Assembly (NCBI GenBank): GCA_030539415.1
Contig: JAUNSE010000162.1
Coordinates: 1-5,335, forward strand
Direction: 5' to 3'
DNA: 5,335 bases
DNA from: Desulfovibrionaceae bacterium
Lineage (GTDB): Bacteria; Desulfobacterota; Desulfovibrionia; Desulfovibrionales; Desulfovibrionaceae
In this document: positions 1-5,335 of the stretch, in pieces
Position numbering within the stretch: the stretch's first letter is position 1
Layout: each line of letters begins with the position of its first letter
The notes under the pieces: generated by a model
Told to the model about the DNA's origin: nothing
What the model saw: only the letters and a program-made list of their open reading frames with translations
Databases searched by the model: none
Position numbers and translations under genes: made by a program

Positions 1-1384
1 CCGAGCGCCAGCAGCCTTCCAGGAAGGACAGGTCGTTGTTCTTCGCCGCGTCCTTGGGAATCTGCATGGTCGAGCCCTTGGCGGGCTTCTTCGTCTCGGG
101 CTTCGGCTTCTCCACAGGCTTCGGCTTTTCCTGCGGCACGGCCTCGGCCTTGAGCACGGGCTTTTCGACCTTCGGCCTGGGCTTCGGCTCTTCCTTCGGC
201 TCCTCGGGAATGATGACCGGCGTGCCGAAGTCCGGCAGCTCGACGGGAGGCTTGACCTCGGCCAGAGGCTCCTCGGGAACGGGCTCCTCCTTTTTGGGCT
301 CTTCCTTCGGCTCTTCCCTGGGCTCGGGCTTTGGCGGAACGCACAAAGCGGCCCGCTCCTGCACCTGCCTTGAGAGCTCCTGTTCGCTCAGGGCGAGCGA
401 CTGCGCCCTGACCCTCTCGCCGTCCAGGGAGACGGGCTGATGGAAGCAGCCGGCCGGCAGCGGCGAGGGGGCGATTCCCAGCGCGGCCAGAAGCAGCCAG
501 ACCAGCAGGGCCAGCAGAAGCAGGGGAAGCAGCCAGGAAAGGCAGCCCGCGGCCGGAACCGGAACAGGCACGACGCGGACACCCTGCGGCTGAACAGGCT
601 CCTGCGGCGGGACCGGATCCTGCGGCGGAGTCTGGGGCTGCGCGGCATAAAGCGGCGCTGACGTCCTCTCAACCGGCTCCTCCCGCGGAGCGGGCTCGGG
701 TGCAGGATCCGGGGCCGGCTCCTCCCGCGGAGGCACCGGAGGAACAACGGGCGGCACAATCGGCCGGACAGGAGGCTCGGCAGCGGGCTCTGCCTTCGGT
801 TCTTCCGCGAAGGCGGCGGCTGCGGGGGCTGCCGCCATGGCCGCGGGCGCTGCGGGCTTTTCGGCAGGCTCCGGGCGGACAGGGCGTACGGGGGCGGCGA
901 TGTCGGCGTCGCCAAGGCGCATGATGCTTTCCGGCGCGGCATTGCCGATGCCCGGGGCGTAGCCCCAGTTGACCAGCACCGGACGGCCCTGAACAATATA
1001 AATATCTTCATCCGAGGGATGCTGCAGGGCCAGGGCGAGCAGCTCGCCGGCCAGCGACCCTCCCGTGCGGCTCTGCGCAAGCTGCCGCAGGGCCGAGACA
1101 CAGGCGGCATAGTTTGCGCGCGCCGCAGTCTGCTCGGCTTCGGGCAGCGAGCTCAGAGGAACCGGCTTCTCGCTCAGATTCGTGTACCAGTCGATGGCGC
1201 CGTTCGCGCCGCGGACCGGTTCGGCCAGGAAGGAGGCGGCATCGGGCATGCCGCGCTCGGCCAGAAACTGCCGGTTCTGCTGAAGATAGGCGCGCAGCTG
1301 CTCGTGGCAGTCGGCCGCGAGAACGCCCTGGACGGCCAGGGGCCGCATGCCGCCTCGGTGACTGGTTGCAAAGGGAGTGTTCAT
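1..1384 (-). CDS. SrfA-like single-pass membrane protein, copy A (3' end beyond the window)
   Basis: The frame is open without a stop for 461 codons from ATG at 1384 to the window edge, so the C-terminal domain is cut just after its GCWRS motif. The start matches the aligned ATG of copy B and has a GAGAGG ribosome site 10 nt upstream. Visible parts: an N-terminal domain (about 1-165) with IDWYT near 64-68 and GRPVLVNWGY near 133-142; an Ala/Pro-rich linker (about 166-280) with repeated VPP units; a Leu-rich transmembrane helix (about 282-303); cysteines at 313 and 348 around a short charged helix; a Pro/Glu/Lys spacer (about 349-437); then LSFLEGCWRS. There is no signal peptide, so an N-in, C-out inner-membrane protein is inferred. 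It is a close duplicate of copy B, 13 residues longer over the shared part through two in-frame linker differences. The SrfA family assignment rests on recalled motifs; function is unknown. Confidence 0.9.
   Translation of the reverse strand, partial: MNTPFATSHRGGMRPLAVQGVLAADCHEQLRAYLQQNRQFLAERGMPDAASFLAEPVRGANGAIDWYTNLSEKPVPLSSLPEAEQTAARANYAACVSALRQLAQSRTGGSLAGELLALALQHPSDEDIYIVQGRPVLVNWGYAPGIGNAAPESIMRLGDADIAAPVRPVRPEPAEKPAAPAAMAAAPAAAAFAEEPKAEPAAEPPVRPIVPPVVPPVPPREEPAPDPAPEPAPREEPVERTSAPLYAAQPQTPPQDPVPPQEPVQPQGVRVVPVPVPAAGCLSWLLPLLLLALLVWLLLAALGIAPSPLPAGCFHQPVSLDGERVRAQSLALSEQELSRQVQERAALCVPPKPEPREEPKEEPKKEEPVPEEPLAEVKPPVELPDFGTPVIIPEEPKEEPKPRPKVEKPVLKAEAVPQEKPKPVEKPKPETKKPAKGSTMQIPKDAAKNNDLSFLEGCWRS
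481..547 (-). repeat. Conserved transmembrane-coding block, copy A
   Basis: This 67-nt block encodes the cysteine and the Leu-rich membrane helix. It differs from 2373-2439 in copy B at one base (Val in A, Leu in B) and from 4008-4074 in copy C at about five. The closeness to C at DNA level is striking given how far the linkers on either side have diverged. Confidence 0.8.
1221..1384 (-). repeat. Near-identical 5' coding block of A (pair of 3095-3258)
   Basis: Aligned base by base with 3095-3258, this 164-nt block differs at a single position (1355, a synonymous change in the codon for Arg10). It covers codons 1 to about 54. The next 60-nt stretch compared (1081-1140) differs from its counterpart at about ten positions, so identity falls off sharply. 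This fits a recent recombination or gene-conversion tract between the two copies. Confidence 0.9.
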
Positions 1385-1394
1385 GAGATCCGAG

Positions 1395-1402
1395 CCTCTC
1401 TT
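1395..1402 (-). promoter_or_regulatory. Ribosome binding site of copy A
   Basis: AAGAGAGG on the minus strand ends 10 nt before the ATG at 1384. It supports this start for the gene, whose 3' end is outside the window. The same leader, slightly changed, precedes copy B. Confidence 0.5.
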
Positions 1403-1485
1403 TTCGGTCGGTTCTGTTTCAGAAGGTTGCGGGCTGGAGCGTCCGGGGCGCTGTCCGGGAATGCCGCGTCGCGGAAGGCAATGCA

Positions 1486-1514
1486 AGAAGACTCCGGAAT
1501 ATCGCGGCTGTCAA
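1486..1514 (-). promoter_or_regulatory. Possible weak internal promoter before copy A
   Basis: A perfect TTGACA on the minus strand (plus positions 1509-1514) is followed after 17 nt by TCTTCT (1486-1491), which matches only three of six bases of the sigma-70 -10 consensus. The position, about 100 nt upstream of the start of A in the longest gap, suits a promoter, but the poor -10 makes this tentative. Confidence 0.25.
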
Positions 1515-1518
1515 CCGT

Positions 1519-1545
1519 CCGCCCGCGGGCGGGGCGGCATGCCGC
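1519..1545. repeat. Two adjacent perfect GC palindromes downstream of copy B
   Basis: Bases 1519-1532 (ccgcccgcgggcgg) and 1534-1545 (gcggcatgccgc) are each perfect inverted repeats of 14 and 12 bp, separated by one base and starting 13 nt past the stop of B. They could fold into transcript hairpins that slow or end transcription, or bind a dimeric regulator. No run of T follows on the minus strand, so a classical intrinsic terminator is not supported. In such GC-rich DNA short palindromes also arise by chance. Confidence 0.4.
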
Positions 1546-1557
1546 GGCCTGGGGAGG

Positions 1558-3258
1558 CTACTTGCGCACGAAGGTCGCCTTCCACCTGAAGTCCTTGTTG
1601 AAGAGCTTGCCGAAAACGCCGCCGAACATCTTGCCGAAGAAACCTTTCTCATCGTCAACCGGCTGGCCGTCGCAGGTCGTGGACGAGCCCGAGCCCCGGC
1701 ACTGAACTTTTTCGCGCACATAGTAGCCTCCCTTCGGGCAGCGCGATCTGGCGGAGCTGATATCCAGATTGGCGCCGCTGAATCTGGCCGTGGCCGGGCC
1801 AGAGCACACGCTGCCGTCCTGCTCGTAGACCAGGCGGCGCCCCCTGCCGTTGGCCTCGAAGCAGTACTCGGCCACAATGGGGGTGCCCTTCAGGCTTTCG
1901 TGAAGCTCGGTGACCGAGCGCCAGCAGCCTTCCAGGAAGGACAGGTCGTTGTTCTTCGCCGCGTCCTTCGGGATCTGCATGGTCGATCCCTTTGCGGGCT
2001 TCTTCGTTTCGGCCTTCGGCTTCTCCTCCGGCTTCGGCTTTTCCCGCGGGGCGGCCTCGGCCTTGAGCAGGGGCTTCGGCTCTTCCTTCGGCTCCTCGGG
2101 AATAATCACGGGCGCGCCGAAGTCCGGCAGCTCGACGGGAGGCTTGGCCTCGGCCAGAGGCTCCTCGGGAACGGGCTCCTCTTTTTCGGGCTCTTCCTTC
2201 GGCTCCGCCTCAGGTTCGGGCCTGAGCGGCACGCACAAAGCGGCGCGCTCCCGCACCTGTCTTGAGAGCTCCTGCTCGCTCAGGGCGAGCGACTGCGCTC
2301 TGGCCCGCTCGCCATCCATGGAGACGGGCTGATGGAAGCAGCCGGTCGGCAGCGGCGAAGGGGCAATCCCCAGCGCGGCCAGAAGCAGCCAGAGCAGCAG
2401 GGCCAGCAGAAGCAGGGGAAGCAGCCAGGAAAGGCAGCCGGAGGCCGGAACGGGAACAGGCACGACGCGTATGCCGCCCTGCGGCCGGACAGGCCCCTGC
2501 GGCGGAGTATGGGGGTGTGCGGCATGAAGCGGCGCGGCCGTCCCCTCCGCCTGCTCCTGCGGAGCGGGTTCGGGCATCGGATCCGGGGCCGGCTCCTCCC
2601 GCGGAGGCGCCGGCGGGACAATGGGAGGAACAGTCGGCGGGACAGAGGGGGCGCCAGCGGGCTCTGCCTTCTCCTCCTCCGCGAAGGCGGCGGCTGCGGG
2701 GGCTGCCGCCATGGCCGCGGGCGCTGCAGGCTTTCCGGCAGGCTCCGGGCGGGCAGGACGCACGGGGGCGGCGATGTCGGCATCGCCGAGGCGCATGATG
2801 CTTTCCGGCGCGGCATTGCCGATACCCGGGGCGTAGCCCCAGTTGATCAGCACCGGACGGCCCTGGACAACATAGATGTCTTCGTCCGAGGGATGCTGCA
2901 GGGCCTGGGTTAGCAGCTCTCCGGCAAGAGAGCCGTCCGCACCGGTGCGGGCCAGCTCCTGCAGAGCCGCCACAGCCGCGGCATAGTTCGCTCGCGCCGC
3001 GGTCTGCTCGGCTTCGGGCAGCGAGGTCAGAGGAACCGGTCTTCCGGCCAGATTCGTGTGCCAGTCGATGGTGCCGTTCGCGCCTAGGACCGGCTCGGCC
3101 AGGAAGGAGGCGGCATCGGGCATGCCGCGCTCGGCCAGAAACTGCCGGTTCTGCTGAAGATAGGCGCGCAGCTGCTCGTGGCAGTCGGCCGCGAGAACGC
3201 CCTGGACGGCCAGGGGCCGCATGCCGCCCCGGTGACTGGTTGCAAAGGGAGTGTTCAT
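1558..3258 (-). CDS. SrfA-like single-pass membrane protein, copy B (complete)
   Basis: A complete 566-codon gene ending in TAG. The ATG at 3258 lies 8 nt after an AAGAGAGA stretch and aligns with the starts of A and C. Domains: N-terminal domain 1-165 with IDWHT (64-68) and GRPVLINWGY (133-142); Ala/Pro linker 166-273; transmembrane helix about 276-297; short helix bounded by Cys307 and Cys342; Glu/Pro-rich then Lys/Pro-rich spacer 343-425; C-terminal domain from about 438 with cysteines at 445, 466, 485, 507, 520 and 529. Residues 539-556 form a Phe/Gly/Lys-rich stretch (GFFGKMFGGVFGKLFNK) absent from C and D, followed by FRWKATFVRK, which matches the endings of the others. The architecture and C-terminal motifs fit SrfA family proteins as I recall them; the N-terminal half is presumably cytoplasmic and the cysteine-rich domain periplasmic. 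It follows C by 75 nt, so co-transcription is likely. Confidence 0.93.
   Translation of the reverse strand: MNTPFATSHRGGMRPLAVQGVLAADCHEQLRAYLQQNRQFLAERGMPDAASFLAEPVLGANGTIDWHTNLAGRPVPLTSLPEAEQTAARANYAAAVAALQELARTGADGSLAGELLTQALQHPSDEDIYVVQGRPVLINWGYAPGIGNAAPESIMRLGDADIAAPVRPARPEPAGKPAAPAAMAAAPAAAAFAEEEKAEPAGAPSVPPTVPPIVPPAPPREEPAPDPMPEPAPQEQAEGTAAPLHAAHPHTPPQGPVRPQGGIRVVPVPVPASGCLSWLLPLLLLALLLWLLLAALGIAPSPLPTGCFHQPVSMDGERARAQSLALSEQELSRQVRERAALCVPLRPEPEAEPKEEPEKEEPVPEEPLAEAKPPVELPDFGAPVIIPEEPKEEPKPLLKAEAAPREKPKPEEKPKAETKKPAKGSTMQIPKDAAKNNDLSFLEGCWRSVTELHESLKGTPIVAEYCFEANGRGRRLVYEQDGSVCSGPATARFSGANLDISSARSRCPKGGYYVREKVQCRGSGSSTTCDGQPVDDEKGFFGKMFGGVFGKLFNKDFRWKATFVRK
2373..2439 (-). repeat. 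Conserved transmembrane-coding block, copy B
   Basis: Counterpart of 481-547 with one mismatch. It codes for GCLSWLLPLLLLALLLWLLL and the start of the following AALG. Confidence 0.8.
3095..3258 (-). repeat. Near-identical 5' coding block of B (pair of 1221-1384)
   Basis: The partner of the block in copy A, at an offset of 1874 bp. The direct repeat could serve as a substrate for homologous recombination that deletes or amplifies one whole gene unit. Confidence 0.9.
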
Positions 3259-3266
3259 CGAGCCCG

Positions 3267-3274
3267 TCTCTCTT
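3267..3274 (-). promoter_or_regulatory. Ribosome binding site of copy B
   Basis: AAGAGAGA on the minus strand ends 8 nt before the ATG at 3258. It lies within a leader of about 40 nt shared with copy A, which supports the choice of start for both genes. Confidence 0.45.
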
Positions 3275-3333
3275 CTGTGGTCGGTTCTGTGTCAAAAAGT
3301 GTGGGCCGGACTGCTCGGGTGCCGGAATCGCGC

Positions 3334-4944
3334 CTACTTGCGGCGGAAGTCCGCCTTCCAGTCCTTCGCGCCGGGCTGGCGGCCCCTGCAGGTGGTGGAG
3401 GAGCCGGAGCCGGTGCAGACAACGGTGCCCGAATTGTAGCCGCCGCCGCGCGGGCAGGAGGCTCCGTGATCCTCTATGTACAGGCGGCCGCCGCTGAAGC
3501 GGGCGCGGGCCGTGCCCGTGCATTTCTGGCCGGAGGCGCCGACCTCGTGGACGTGGCGCTTGCCGCGGCCCTTTTTGTCAAAGCAGTATTCGACCTTGAT
3601 GTCGAACTGCTTCTCCCTGTTGACCAGGCCTGTCGAGGACTCCCAGCAGCCCTCGAGGAAGGAGAGGTCCCTTTCCTTTTCCGCGGCTTTGGGAATGTTC
3701 AGGGCATCGCCCTTCCGAGTCTTAGGCGGCTCGGGCTTCGGCTCCTCGGGAATGATGACCGGCGTGCCGAAGTCGGGCAGGGCGGCCGGGGGCTCGGCCT
3801 GGGCCAGAGGCTTTTCCGGGAGAGGCTCTTCCCTGGGCTCTTCCTGCGGTTCCTGTCTGGGCGGCACGCAGAGCGCCGCGTGCTCCTGCACCTGCCTCGA
3901 GAGCTCCTGTTCGCTCAGGGCAAGCGACTGCGCTCTGGCCCGTTCGCTGTCCAGCGTGACGGCCTGACGGAAGCAGCCGGCCGGCAGCGGCGAGGGGGCG
4001 AGCCCGAGCGCGGCCAGAAGAAGCCAGATCAGCAGGGCCAGCAGAAGCAGGGGCAGAAGCCAGGAAAGACAGCCTGCGGCGGGAACGGGAAGAGGCACGA
4101 CGCGGACGCCGGCCGGCGCGCCTTCCTGAGCCTGCGGTTCGGACGCCGGCGGAACGGAATCCTGAGGCGGTGTCTGAGAAGCGGCGGCGAACAGCGGGGC
4201 ATACGGACGCGCAAAGGGCCCGTCCTGCCTCGCGGACGGCTCCAGCGGATCTTCCGGACCGGACTGCGGTTCAGGGGCCGGCTCCTCCGCCGGAGGCACC
4301 GGCGGGACAACCGGCGGCACGGCGGGAGGAACAACGGGTGCGGCTTTCGGCTCCCCGGCGAAGGAGGCTGCTGCTGGCGCTGCCGCCATGGCCGCGAAAG
4401 CCGGGGACGGCACGGCACTTCCGGCAGGCTCGGGCCGGGCAGGACGCACGGGTGCGGCAATGTCGCCGCTGCCGACGCGCATGATGTTTTCCGGGGCCGC
4501 GTTGCCGACACCGCCGGCATAGCCCCAGTTGATGAGCACGGGCTCGCCGTCGAGCACATGGACATCCGCCTCGGACGGGTGGTGCAGCGCCTGGACCAGC
4601 AGGCCCGCGGCCAGCGGACTTGCGCTCTGCTGGGAGGCGGCAAGCGCCCGCAGGGCCTGCAGGCAGGTTTCGAGCTTCGCGCGGATCAGCGCCTGTCCGT
4701 CTTCCGGCAGAGAGGCCAGCGGCACGGGGCGTTCGCTCCCCTCGGCGTACCAGTCGATGGTCGTCCTGTCGCGCTCCGGCTCGGCCAGGAAGGAGGCGGC
4801 ATTGGTCATGCCCCGCTCGGCGAGAAACTGCCGGTGCTGCACGAGAAAGGCGCGCAGCTGAACATGGCATTCGGCCGCCAGGACGCCCTGGCAGGACATG
4901 GGGCGCATGGCGCTGCGCCGGCTGGTTGCGAAGAGGATGCTCAT
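3334..4944 (-). CDS. SrfA-like single-pass membrane protein, copy C (complete, more diverged)
   Basis: A complete 536-codon gene ending in TAG. The ATG at 4944 aligns with the starts of A and B (FATS-x-R and MRP shared). No good ribosome site precedes it: the 24 nt after the stop of D lack a clear purine-rich box, so translation may depend on coupling to D. Layout is as in the siblings: IDWY (63-66) and GEPVLINWGY (133-142) in the N-terminal domain; a longer Ala/Pro linker (to about 291) with stacked VPP units; transmembrane helix about 293-314; Cys324 and Cys359; a short Glu/Pro spacer (about 360-412), some 25-35 residues shorter than in B and A and lacking most of their Lys/Pro part; C-terminal domain from about 427 with cysteines at 433, 454, 475, 497, 510 and 519. 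It ends DWKADFRRK without the Phe/Gly insertion of B. SrfA-like by the same reasoning; role unknown. Confidence 0.93.
   Translation of the reverse strand: MSILFATSRRSAMRPMSCQGVLAAECHVQLRAFLVQHRQFLAERGMTNAASFLAEPERDRTTIDWYAEGSERPVPLASLPEDGQALIRAKLETCLQALRALAASQQSASPLAAGLLVQALHHPSEADVHVLDGEPVLINWGYAGGVGNAAPENIMRVGSGDIAAPVRPARPEPAGSAVPSPAFAAMAAAPAAASFAGEPKAAPVVPPAVPPVVPPVPPAEEPAPEPQSGPEDPLEPSARQDGPFARPYAPLFAAASQTPPQDSVPPASEPQAQEGAPAGVRVVPLPVPAAGCLSWLLPLLLLALLIWLLLAALGLAPSPLPAGCFRQAVTLDSERARAQSLALSEQELSRQVQEHAALCVPPRQEPQEEPREEPLPEKPLAQAEPPAALPDFGTPVIIPEEPKPEPPKTRKGDALNIPKAAEKERDLSFLEGCWESSTGLVNREKQFDIKVEYCFDKKGRGKRHVHEVGASGQKCTGTARARFSGGRLYIEDHGASCPRGGGYNSGTVVCTGSGSSTTCRGRQPGAKDWKADFRRK
4008..4074 (-). 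repeat. Conserved transmembrane-coding block, copy C
   Basis: Counterpart of 481-547 with about five mismatches. The encoded helix is nearly unchanged (Ile in place of the Val of A or the Leu of B). Confidence 0.75.
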
Positions 4945-4968
4945 GGCTCGGAGGGGATTGTCCGCCGT

Positions 4969-5335
4969 CTAGCGGGGCTTGGTGAAGTAGGCGTCCCAGA
5001 TGTTGGTTCTGCCGCCGCCAAGGGCGTCGCTGCCGCGGCACTGAATGCGGCTGCCGACACGGTAGCACTCGGCGTGCTGGGGCGCGTAGTCGCTGCCGTT
5101 CGGGCAGGCCAGCCCCTGGGCGTCGAGCGTGACCACCCGGCCGTTGCTGCGATGGCTGAGGGAGCCTGTGCAGAGCTTTTTGTTGTTGGCGTAATGGGAT
5201 CTGCGCCCCCTGCCGTTCTTGTCGAAGCAGTATTCCACCACAATCTGCTGGCCGTCCGTGGAGGAGCGGTAGAGCGGATCCTGCGAGCGCCAGCAGCCGC
5301 CCAGGAAATCCTGGTCCATGCTGCCGTTCTGGCCG
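4969..5335 (-). CDS. SrfA-like protein, copy D (C-terminal domain only; 5' part beyond the window)
   Basis: The frame is open from the right window edge to TAG at 4969, giving about 121 residues. A methionine codon at 5319 exists, but the frame continues upstream (GQNGS before it) and the text matches the interior of B and C, so this is read as the tail of a longer gene rather than a 116-residue protein. It contains the whole cysteine domain: GGCWRS, VEYCFDKNGRGRR, LCTG, ACPNG, AEC and IQCRG, ending WDAYFTKPR. Counted from that methionine, the six cysteines are at 9, 31, 50, 72, 85 and 94, with nearly the same spacing as in B and C. Sequence outside the core motifs is clearly different from B and C, so it is an older paralogue. 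Its stop is 24 nt before the start of C, consistent with one transcript. Confidence 0.85.
   Translation of the reverse strand, partial: GQNGSMDQDFLGGCWRSQDPLYRSSTDGQQIVVEYCFDKNGRGRRSHYANNKKLCTGSLSHRSNGRVVTLDAQGLACPNGSDYAPQHAECYRVGSRIQCRGSDALGGGRTNIWDAYFTKPR

Larger units (their letters stand above)
1385..1557. other. Intergenic gap between B and A, the longest in the array
   Basis: This is a 173-nt non-coding stretch, against 75 nt and 24 nt for the other two gaps. On the minus strand it holds two adjacent GC palindromes just after the stop of B, a TTGACA box, and the ribosome site of A. The last roughly 40 nt before the start of A match the same region before B (shared ACAGAACCGACC, AAGAGAG and GGCTCG), so the duplicated unit includes the leader. 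The B-proximal part has no clear counterpart in the B-C gap. Confidence 0.7.

Noticed and set aside
36..440. Plus-strand Ser/Gly/Phe-rich open frame, with a similar one at 1910-2332
   Set aside because: The resemblance between the two looks like conservation, but they are the antisense of the duplicated Pro/Glu/Lys spacer. The Ser/Gly/Phe content is what antisense of GAG, CCG and AAG codons gives.
388..1110. 240-codon minus-strand open frame inside copy A
   Set aside because: It is an Arg/Pro-rich shift of the copy A frame. I translated the correct frame from 1384 to base 1 and found it unbroken, so there is no frameshift or pseudogene here.
2332..2913. 193-codon plus-strand open frame antisense to copy B
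   Set aside because: It is Arg/Gly-rich with no recognisable motif and no ribosome site seen, and it falls opposite a well-supported gene.
3290..3295. TTGACA box in the B-C gap as a -35 element
   Set aside because: At the expected 16-18 nt spacing there is only the purine-rich ribosome site and no -10-like sequence, and a start there would leave almost no leader.
2210..3523. 437-codon open frame on the minus strand overlapping copies B and C
   Set aside because: It lies in another frame of the true genes, crosses the B-C junction, and gives an Arg/Gly/Ala-rich protein typical of an off-frame reading of GC-rich DNA. The overlapping frame is conserved between copies and has clear motifs.
4969..5319. 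Copy D read as a complete 116-residue protein starting at 5319
   Set aside because: The frame stays open upstream to the window edge, and the text begins inside the conserved GCW domain as in the interior of B and C, with no signal peptide or membrane helix. A longer gene cut by the window is the simpler reading.

Overview
The window is GC-rich and almost entirely coding on the minus strand. It holds a head-to-tail array of at least four paralogous genes, two of them complete (566 and 536 codons) and two cut by the window edges. A Gram-negative bacterium, probably a high-GC proteobacterium, is the best guess. The reasons are GC-rich codon use with many CTG, GCC and CCG codons, and single-pass proteins whose C-terminal halves look built for a periplasm. 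I cannot place the genus.

Read in transcription order (right to left), the layout is: the 3' end of gene D (5335-4969); a 24-nt gap; gene C (4944-3334); a 75-nt gap; gene B (3258-1558); a 173-nt gap; and gene A (1384 to beyond base 1). Spacing and orientation suggest one operon, possibly with an internal promoter before A. No RNA genes, insertion sequences, CRISPR arrays or plus-strand genes are supported.

A, B and C share one design. An N-terminal, probably cytoplasmic domain of about 160 residues carries an IDW motif and a G-x-PVL-[IV]-N-WGY motif. It is followed by an Ala/Pro-rich linker, one strongly hydrophobic transmembrane helix, a short helix flanked by two cysteines, and a TonB-like Pro/Glu/Lys spacer of variable length. 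The C-terminal domain begins [EG]-GCW and has six conserved cysteines. D shows only this last domain. From memory of the family, the design resembles SrfA family proteins (the SrfA/SrfB/SrfC 'virulence factor' loci). No SrfB or SrfC partner is in the window, and the biochemical role is unknown.

The most notable points are: the tandem amplification itself; a patchwork of near-identical and diverged segments between A and B that suggests gene conversion; spacers of differing length in otherwise matching proteins; an invariant six-cysteine pattern; and a cationic Phe/Gly-rich insertion near the C-terminus of B only.
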